7,699 bases of DNA, taken from positions 1-7,699 of the forward strand of contig JAUYJH010000022.1 in assembly GCA_030688705.1 (NCBI GenBank), read 5' to 3'. The DNA comes from Deltaproteobacteria bacterium (lineage in GTDB: Bacteria; UBA10199; SPLOWO2-01-44-7). Position numbers and translations under genes: made by a program. The notes under the pieces were generated by a model that was given only the letters and a program-made list of their open reading frames with translations, made no database searches and had not been told where the DNA came from. This document shows positions 1 through 4,804 of this stretch, piece after piece (positions within the stretch are counted from its first letter, which is position 1; every line of letters starts with the position of its first letter).

Positions 1-1
1 C

Positions 2-952
2 TACACGCTTCATGACGGCGCTTTTTCTGCGTGGGTCGTCGATACGCTTCGCGAAAGAAACCATGCGGACCGTGTCGGCATTATTTTGTCACGTTCTTAT
101 GGTCACATGGCTCTGGCGCAGGCCATCGGTGCTTTTATCGCTCTGCCCCTTTATCTTTCGGGATACGTTTTTTATGCTTTTTCGCTGGGTTTTACCAGTT
201 GCATTCTCTGTGCCGTCTTTTGCAGTATTATGATGCGTGAGAACAAGGATATTGCTTTCCATGAAGGGCCGCTTGTTTGGAAACACTCCTTGGATAGGAT
301 GAAATCCCTCACTATTGAGGGCCTTAAAATCAGTTTCAAAGTTCCGGCCGTCGGCTATCTTGTTTTGATGTACGTTGCCTTCATGTTTTTGACCCACGTT
401 GTTTCTTATCTCTGGCCCGTTGCCATGAAAGCCAATTTCGGCGTTGGAAGAATGAGTTCCTATTGGTATGCCATTGTAGGTCTTTCTTTGTTTTTAAATT
501 TTCTGGGGGCCAAAGCTATGGAACTGATTGCCCACAAGTCTCCTTCCAATGTTGCGCTGTGGATTTGGTTTATGTTGATTTCTCTGGTGATGTCGTCTCC
601 CGTTGCTTATCTGGGTATTAAAACAATGGAGGGGGATGTATCGCTGGTGCTTTTGGTGTTGTCTGTTGTGTTGTGCCGTTTTGGATATGGCTTTTTGCGC
701 CCCTGTTACGACATGCTCGTTAACAAGTATATCAGTGCAGAGCATTCCAAAAGAAGGGCCACTATTTTATCGCTGGGCGGGACTTTAAGCAGTCTTGTTG
801 TTGTTCTTCTTATGATTCCGTCTTCAGGGACAACTGGAGAAAACACAACTTTTGGCTGGCTGATTCCCAGCGGTCTTCTCATTGTGTTGACACTGGTTCT
901 GGGCTTTCTAATGCGCCGGTATCAGCGGCGTATCGGAGAATTGCCGTCATGA
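2..952 (+). CDS. MFS transporter, C-terminal part (5' end outside window)
   Basis: This is the last 316 residues of an integral inner-membrane protein of the major facilitator superfamily. The reading frame is open to the left edge, so the start is missing. The first residues (HDGAFSAWVVDTL, about 4-16) match the MFS signature that precedes the second half of the N-terminal bundle. A second family-like stretch, RRATILSLGG, is at about 251-260. I count about eight hydrophobic segments (roughly 32-53, 57-77, 116-140, 155-178, 184-206, 213-233, 255-273 and 285-304), with a charged central cytoplasmic loop at about 78-112. About four helices are therefore lost and the complete protein would have 12. 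An internal TTG at 86 could be mistaken for a start, but the homologous frame continues upstream of it. The substrate cannot be read from the sequence. The stop codon overlaps the start of the histidine kinase (ATGA), so the two are one operon. The family call is fairly secure; the transported compound is unknown, and a sensory rather than transport role is possible. Confidence 0.85.
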   Translation, partial: YTLHDGAFSAWVVDTLRERNHADRVGIILSRSYGHMALAQAIGAFIALPLYLSGYVFYAFSLGFTSCILCAVFCSIMMRENKDIAFHEGPLVWKHSLDRMKSLTIEGLKISFKVPAVGYLVLMYVAFMFLTHVVSYLWPVAMKANFGVGRMSSYWYAIVGLSLFLNFLGAKAMELIAHKSPSNVALWIWFMLISLVMSSPVAYLGIKTMEGDVSLVLLVLSVVLCRFGYGFLRPCYDMLVNKYISAEHSKRRATILSLGGTLSSLVVVLLMIPSSGTTGENTTFGWLIPSGLLIVLTLVLGFLMRRYQRRIGELPS

Positions 953-2061
953 TCCATAGAATCAAAACATTTTGCAATCAATCCATCCGCAATAAATTGG
1001 TTGTCATTTTGCCGCTGGCCACGGGGCTTTTTCTTTTATTCCCTTCGGTCTTGGGGATTTTTTCACTGAGAAAACAGATTCAGGATTATCTGGGGCCGGT
1101 CGGTTTTCCATCCGCCGCGATAGAAACATTGATGTTGCACGAAACCGTGACACTGGTTTTGATCAATCTGATGGCCATTGCCGCGCTGGCCGTGCTGGTG
1201 GGGCTCATCGCCTATGGCATCACGCACCCCATCACCGAACTGGCAAGAGAAACAGAAGATATGGCAACCGGTAAAAGAGAACTCAAGCCGCATCCCTATG
1301 AATGCGCAGACGAAGTCGGCACCTTGGCCAAAAGCATCAATCACTTCATCTCGACCATCGACAAAATGGAAAAGGAAAAAAGCCAGGACGCGGCGCTGGT
1401 GGCGATCGGCAAAATGTCGGCCGAGCTGGCCCACGAATTGAGAAACCCGATCGGGGCCATCGACATGTTTTGTCAGCTTTTTCCGGAGCGCTGGAACGAT
1501 GAAAGTTTCAGGGCCAGTTTCGATAAAAATGTGACGTATGAACTGGGCCGTGTGAAACATCTGCTGGACGAGCTTTTGGAAATCGCGCGGCCGGTCAAAC
1601 TCGATTTCAAAGAGGTCCATTTGACGGGGGTTGTGGAAAGAGCGGCGCAGGGTTTCAAAAACGGCAATCATGCCGATCTTAAACTGACATTCGAATCCCA
1701 GGGCGTGTCTGAAAAAATTCTTGCGGACGAGTTTGCGCTGTTGCGTGTTTTTCAGAATCTGATTCAAAACGCGGCGCAAGCCATGAAAAACAACGGCCAA
1801 ATAACCATAGGCTGGAAAAAAGGCCGGAATGGCATGGAATTGTATTTCAAAGACACAGGGCCCGGCATGGAAGAAGAAGTTTTGAGCCGGATTTTCGAAC
1901 CCTTCTTTTCCAACAAGCAGGGGGGGACCGGTTTGGGATTGGCTATCTGCCGAAAAATTATTCAGGGCCATGGTGGCACCATTCACGCCGAAAGTCAGAT
2001 AGGAAAAGGGACCACATTTTTTCTCAAACTGCCGCAGAACCCGGCCGAAGCACTCTCCTGA
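949..2061 (+). CDS. Membrane sensor histidine kinase (HAMP-HisKA-HATPase_c)
   Basis: A 370-residue two-component sensor kinase of the inner membrane, which autophosphorylates a histidine and passes the phosphate to a response regulator. Two transmembrane helices (about 18-40 and 66-90) enclose only about 25 periplasmic residues. A HAMP linker follows (about 91-143). The HisKA dimerisation domain has the H-box AELAHELRNPIGAI with phospho-acceptor His162. The ATPase domain shows the N box (FQNLIQNAAQAM, Asn270 and Asn274), G1 box (DTGPGM, 302-307), F box (FEPFF, 316-320) and G2 box (GGTGLGLAI, 325-333), so all catalytic motifs are intact. The H-box context resembles NtrB/AtoS-like kinases that partner NtrC-type regulators; that is inference. 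The ATG overlaps the MFS stop by four bases. With such a small periplasmic loop, the signal may come through the membrane or from the MFS partner. No response regulator is visible downstream; it may lie left of the window. Confidence 0.95.
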   Translation: MIHRIKTFCNQSIRNKLVVILPLATGLFLLFPSVLGIFSLRKQIQDYLGPVGFPSAAIETLMLHETVTLVLINLMAIAALAVLVGLIAYGITHPITELARETEDMATGKRELKPHPYECADEVGTLAKSINHFISTIDKMEKEKSQDAALVAIGKMSAELAHELRNPIGAIDMFCQLFPERWNDESFRASFDKNVTYELGRVKHLLDELLEIARPVKLDFKEVHLTGVVERAAQGFKNGNHADLKLTFESQGVSEKILADEFALLRVFQNLIQNAAQAMKNNGQITIGWKKGRNGMELYFKDTGPGMEEEVLSRIFEPFFSNKQGGTGLGLAICRKIIQGHGGTIHAESQIGKGTTFFLKLPQNPAEALS

Positions 2062-2087
2062 ACTATTCTAGCGATGTCATTCTGACC

Positions 2088-2111
2088 CTGAACGGCCTTC
2101 ACTGCGTTCAG
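2088..2111. repeat. Perfect 7-bp inverted repeat in the intergenic spacer
   Basis: CTGAACG (2088-2094) and CGTTCAG (2105-2111) are exact reverse complements around a 10-base loop, starting 27 bases after the kinase stop. The flanking words TGTCATTCTGA (2075-2085) and CTTCACTGCGTTCAG (2097-2111) resemble halves of a short dispersed intergenic repeat seen in many bacterial genomes (motif of the kind GTCATTCTGA-GCAGTGAAG). That resemblance is from memory and not verified. It has no T run, so it is unlikely to terminate transcription by itself. Confidence 0.4.
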
Positions 2112-2133
2112 CGGGAAATTCACGGTAATCAGG

Positions 2134-2168
2134 AATAGCCAAAGCTATAAAAGTTAGCCTTGGCTATT
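2134..2168 (+). terminator. Long imperfect hairpin, possible terminator of the MFS-kinase operon
   Basis: Arms AATAGCCAA (2134-2142) and TTGGCTATT (2160-2168) are exact complements. Inside them GCTA (2144-2147) pairs with TAGC (2155-2158) after one A-C mismatch (2143/2159). This gives 13 pairs in 14 positions with a seven-base loop. The 3' arm runs into a T-rich stretch (ATTATTTGATT), which would suit a weak intrinsic terminator about 75 bases after the kinase stop. The stem is only moderately GC-rich and the T run is interrupted. A protein-binding palindrome or an mRNA element upstream of the CxxCH gene remains possible. Confidence 0.4.
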
Positions 2169-2230
2169 ATTTGATTGACATCTTCCCCCACTCGCGTAAA
2201 AGCAGTCGCAGCTATAAACATCCATCAACT

Positions 2231-2235
2231 GGAGA
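2231..2235 (+). promoter_or_regulatory. Ribosome binding site fixing the start of the CxxCH protein
   Basis: GGAGA lies six bases upstream of the ATG at 2242, a near-ideal Shine-Dalgarno distance. An in-frame TAA at 2215-2217 blocks any longer frame and no other start codon lies between. The site therefore decides the N-terminus, and with it the absence of a signal peptide. Confidence 0.7.
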
Positions 2236-2241
2236 CATTTT

Positions 2242-3342
2242 ATGACCACACAATTCGCGCGTAAAACCGGTTTAAACTGCGTGGCCTGCCACGCGGCGCC
2301 GCCCAAATTGAATGCCAAGGGCGAAGCCTTTTTGGCCAGAGGCTATCGGATGTCATCGGAGACCGCGGACGGAAAACCGTTCAAAACCATTGATCCTCTC
2401 CCCGTTGCCGTCTGGGTCACAGGGCGGCATGAAGAACAAATGGACAAGGGCTATGGTGACACCTTCGTCCCCAAAGTGGAACTCATCAGCGGCGGCCCCA
2501 TCGGCAATGCATTTTCCTATTTCGTAGAGTGGCGCGTGGTAAGCCTGTCCGCACAGCCGGATGGCACTTTGCAGGATCGCGGCGGGCGTTTTGAAGATGC
2601 GTTCATTAATTGGGATTTCGCAAACGGACATGCTCTCCGCGCGGGCCAGTTTCGCGCCTTGGGGCAATATGACGTGTCACGGCGCCTGTCGGTCAGCGAG
2701 CCTATTTTGATGAGCGGATCTCTTTCCGGAGACCCCTCTTCAAACACAAGAATCCAGTCATTGGGCGCATTTTCCCCATCCGGACGATCCCCCGGAGTGG
2801 CCTACACTTATCAATCCATGGGGGGTGCATTGCCCAGCGACGGGTTGTTCCATACGATGACGCTTCCATGGGTGGGAGAATTCTCACTGCCACTGTCCAC
2901 CGGAGCACAGGAAGAAGCAAGCTTCGAACTGGACCCCAGCCTCAAGGGCGTTTTTTTGGAGACATTTTACCGTCTGGGAGTCAGCTCCGTTGGGAGCCAT
3001 GCTTTTATTGATGACGATCGATGGCTCTTCGGAGGGCTGGGCCTCTTCAATATCGGTGATGTCTACACCACCGCCGGGCTTGGATTGGATGGCGGGGACA
3101 ATTTTCCAACCCGAAAACGCTACAGTGCAGAGGTGGAATGGCTTCCCAGCTGGTTTGATCGGTTCCGTCCCGGAATAGGCGCCCGTGCGGAGCATATCAG
3201 TGAAATCTCAAATGAACCGGCGGTTATTCCCTATATGGTCTTGATCGGCCCAAACACGTTCTATACATTTGTCTTGCAGGGGGAAGGTCGTTTTCAAGAG
3301 GGAAGCAACGCTGTGATTCTGGATTTGTCGGCCGTCTTCTAA
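2242..3342 (+). CDS. Mono-heme-motif (CxxCH) protein with outer-membrane barrel-like C-terminus
   Basis: A 366-residue protein I do not recognise by name. Residues 5-37 carry the pattern FARKTGLNCVACHAA, then PKLN, GEAF and RGYR. This is the head of a family of exported heme-motif proteins in which F-S/A-R-K-x-G precedes a single CxxCH and an N-x-x-G-E-A-F-x-x-x-G-Y-R segment follows. Heme would attach to Cys13 and Cys16 with His17 as axial ligand. The rest is rich in Gly, aromatic and alternating polar/hydrophobic strands (for example 91-104 and 294-301) and ends VILDLSAVF. A C-terminal Phe on a final strand is typical of outer-membrane beta-barrels. The oddity is the N-terminus: covalent heme attachment and barrel assembly both need Sec export, yet the RBS-supported ATG leaves only 12 residues before the heme cysteines and none form a hydrophobic segment. 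The other two upstream frames encode no signal peptide either. The leader may have been lost by an upstream rearrangement, leaving a non-functional copy, or the protein may use an unusual route. An electron-transfer or porin-like role is inference only. Confidence 0.75.
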   Translation: MTTQFARKTGLNCVACHAAPPKLNAKGEAFLARGYRMSSETADGKPFKTIDPLPVAVWVTGRHEEQMDKGYGDTFVPKVELISGGPIGNAFSYFVEWRVVSLSAQPDGTLQDRGGRFEDAFINWDFANGHALRAGQFRALGQYDVSRRLSVSEPILMSGSLSGDPSSNTRIQSLGAFSPSGRSPGVAYTYQSMGGALPSDGLFHTMTLPWVGEFSLPLSTGAQEEASFELDPSLKGVFLETFYRLGVSSVGSHAFIDDDRWLFGGLGLFNIGDVYTTAGLGLDGGDNFPTRKRYSAEVEWLPSWFDRFRPGIGARAEHISEISNEPAVIPYMVLIGPNTFYTFVLQGEGRFQEGSNAVILDLSAVF

Positions 3343-3387
3343 TAAAAAACTTGCCCTTTGAGCCACTCTTTTGCTAGGCCGTTCCTT

Positions 3388-4467
3388 ATGCCACTTGGAT
3401 TTGCTCCGTGGATCGATTTTGGAGCCGTTGCCTCGAGGGGACTGTATTTGTTGGACACCTTTTCTCCGAGCTTGGGGGCCCCTTTTGAAGTGCGCCAGGT
3501 TAAGGAAGCGCTGCGGAGCGGCCAAATTGATTTTACCTTGGCCCAAAAAAACGGTGATGTGCGACAGCTGGCCCTAAGCGCCGAGCGGGTTGCCGGTTCC
3601 TTCTCCAGGGCGTTGGAACTTTTTAAGCAACTCCCCCCCGATGCAAGAGGGCATTGTGAGCGGTTACTCGCGGAGGCCCCTTCCTTGCCTTCATCGAAAC
3701 AGCCGAAAAAAAGTCCGACAGACTGGAAAAAAGTTTGGGAAAAAATCGAGACCGATATTTTTAGAGGAATGGGGCGGCGCACGGTCAGCGTTTCGGAAGC
3801 CCTTCGGATTTTTGGTATTCCGGATTCCAAAGAGAATAGGGTTGCATTGGTGGGGTACCTTCGCTCGACCCCTTCTCTTGATGGGGCGGTTCATGCCGTA
3901 GCGGGCCGCACCCTTCTCCATTTTTTTCACGTTGAAAATCAGAATGCGTTTCGGGAAAGGGTGGAAGAGATTTTGCAAAAGGCCTGTCAAACGGGAGAAA
4001 AAATCACCCGCGCGCAGGTGCTCGAAAGGGCTTTGCACCAGATGGGTTTTTTGGGCCCCTTTCCTGCAATTCCCGCGGCACTCGATTTGAAGATAGGGGA
4101 TGTTTTAAGGAAAAACGGGGCATTATGGGAGCGTGTGGCGAAAACCAAAAACAGGCCCGCCCCCGTCTCCAGGCCTGTGCCGCTTAGCAAGGGGGAGTGG
4201 CAGTCTCTGCGAAAGACAACATTGGCCATTCTTGAAGAGGGGTTGGCCCATCCAAACGGTTTACGCGTGACCAAGAGAGAATTGATCAATCGGCTTGCGA
4301 GCGAAAGAAAGACCTCCCGCATTTTCAAAGAGAAAAGAGTTTCCGCGGTGGAGGCGATGCTGCAAATTGTGTGGCAGTGGGTCGGCCCTGCCTATCCAAC
4401 GCCCCGGAGCAGGATGCTTCATTTCAATCTGCTCCAGGTGTTGCGCCAAAACGGATTGTCGATTTAA
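3388..4467 (+). CDS. Unrecognised basic soluble protein, possibly three related helical segments
   Basis: A 359-residue protein from the ATG at 3388, which has a weak AGG nine bases upstream. A TTG at 3358 would add ten residues but has no ribosome binding site. I do not recognise the family. It has no signal peptide or membrane helix and is rich in Lys and Arg. From the ATG, an N-terminal part of about 95 residues with a cluster of hydrophobic and aromatic residues is followed by a polar linker (about 98-112). Three stretches then share a similar order of elements, at about 115-182, 188-252 and 271-333. Each has a leading helix with a hydrophobic repeat, a T/V-S/T-x-x-E/Q-L/A-type turn (TVSVSEAL, KITRAQVLERAL, RVTKRELINRL), then another helix. 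This recalls small helix-turn-helix or winged-helix folds, but the match is weak. The gene starts 45 bases after the CxxCH gene with no terminator between, so co-transcription is plausible. It ends 231 bases before the convergent tRNA-like gene. A nucleic-acid-binding role would fit the charge, but it is not shown. Confidence 0.7.
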   Translation: MPLGFAPWIDFGAVASRGLYLLDTFSPSLGAPFEVRQVKEALRSGQIDFTLAQKNGDVRQLALSAERVAGSFSRALELFKQLPPDARGHCERLLAEAPSLPSSKQPKKSPTDWKKVWEKIETDIFRGMGRRTVSVSEALRIFGIPDSKENRVALVGYLRSTPSLDGAVHAVAGRTLLHFFHVENQNAFRERVEEILQKACQTGEKITRAQVLERALHQMGFLGPFPAIPAALDLKIGDVLRKNGALWERVAKTKNRPAPVSRPVPLSKGEWQSLRKTTLAILEEGLAHPNGLRVTKRELINRLASERKTSRIFKEKRVSAVEAMLQIVWQWVGPAYPTPRSRMLHFNLLQVLRQNGLSI

Positions 4468-4553
4468 ATAAAGTCAAAGGGGTCAAATTGAAGTTCCTCT
4501 GAAACAGCGGACGCCTTCATTGCCTTTAAAAATCGGAAAATTGAAAACGGAGG

Positions 4554-4573
4554 GAGCCGCCTGCCGGCGGCTC
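4554..4573. terminator. GC-rich hairpin between convergent transcripts
   Basis: GAGCCGCC (4554-4561) and GGCGGCTC (4566-4573) are perfect complements around a TGCC loop, giving an eight-pair GC-rich stem with a possible added G-U pair at 4553/4574. It sits 87 bases after the stop of the + strand gene and 126 bases beyond the 3' end of the - strand tRNA-like gene. On the - strand it is followed by a T-rich stretch (CCGTTTTCAATTTTCC) after a short gap; on the + strand the T content is poor. A bidirectional or mainly leftward terminator is the simplest reading. The rest of the 4468-4698 spacer shows no gene, only a small palindrome cluster near 4622-4639. Confidence 0.5.
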
Positions 4574-4621
4574 TGTTCACTCAAGTAGACGCCTATCGAA
4601 CTTTTCTGATGGGTTCAGCGG

Positions 4622-4639
4622 GCAGAAATCTGCTAGCAG
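4622..4639. repeat. Overlapping short palindromes in the convergent spacer
   Basis: GCAGA/TCTGC (4622-4626 and 4629-4633) overlaps the perfect 10-base palindrome CTGCTAGCAG (4630-4639), and another GCAG word follows nearby. The alternative pairings exclude each other. They could be a protein-binding site or simple chance; nothing else in the sequence supports a function. Confidence 0.25.
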
Positions 4640-4698
4640 TTGCAGGTAGATTGATGGCATGAGTCAGCTACTCTTCTTTTCAAACACTCAAATTTTTG

Positions 4699-4772
4699 TT
4701 GGGGTGACAGGGGGGTCGAACCTGTGACATCCGCGGTGTAAATGCGGCGCTCTACCACTGAGCTACGCTCCA
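4699..4772 (-). tRNA. Divergent or decaying tRNA-Val (anticodon TAC)
   Basis: Read on the - strand this folds as a 74-base cloverleaf without an encoded CCA. The acceptor is TGGAGCG against CACCCCA with discriminator A. The D arm GCTC/GAGC with loop AGTGGTA is perfect. The anticodon stem is CCGCA/CGCGG with loop TTTACAC and anticodon TAC at 4738-4740 (Val). The variable loop is ATGTC and the T stem ACAGG/CCTGT. Departures from a normal tRNA are clear. Acceptor pairs 4-69 and 6-67 are A-C mismatches, anticodon-stem pair 31-39 is A-C, and the T loop is nine bases (TTCGACCCC) instead of seven because of a run of six C. The 3' strand and T stem look like an ordinary bacterial tRNA-Val beginning TGGGGTG. 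It lies 32 bases after the kinase stop on the same strand and may be co-transcribed. I read it as a genuine tRNA descendant that is probably no longer, or not normally, functional; an error in the six-base run is the alternative for the loop but not for the stem mismatches. Confidence 0.7.
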
Positions 4773-4804
4773 GTAATGCCAAGCACCTTCCCTGATTGCT
4801 ACCG

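Noticed and set aside
1063..1986. A 307-codon open frame on the - strand inside the histidine kinase gene
   Set aside because: It is antisense to an intact kinase with all catalytic motifs, and its translation has no recognisable domain.
2175..2218. TTGACA (2175-2180) with TATAAA (2213-2218) as a promoter for the CxxCH gene
   Set aside because: The spacing is 32 bases instead of about 17, and no good -10 box lies at the right distance from TTGACA. A promoter must be nearby if the hairpin terminates, but I cannot place it.
3340..3390. Stop-codon readthrough joining the CxxCH gene to the next gene, which is in the same frame
   Set aside because: Two stops in tandem (TAATAA at 3340-3345) separate them, and a separate ATG with a weak AGG exists at 3388.
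3339..3830. A 163-codon open frame on the - strand overlapping the start of the unknown basic protein
   Set aside because: It has no recognisable motif, crosses the gene boundary, and the + strand frame is longer and closely follows the upstream gene.
4468..4500. AAAGTCAAAGGGGTCAAATTGAA as a mobile-element end or REP-like repeat
   Set aside because: It has only a vague resemblance to REP-associated sequences, no partner copy in the window and no transposase.
4468..4772. Genomic island attachment site at the tRNA 3' end
   Set aside because: No integrase and no duplicate of the tRNA 3' end is visible in the window.
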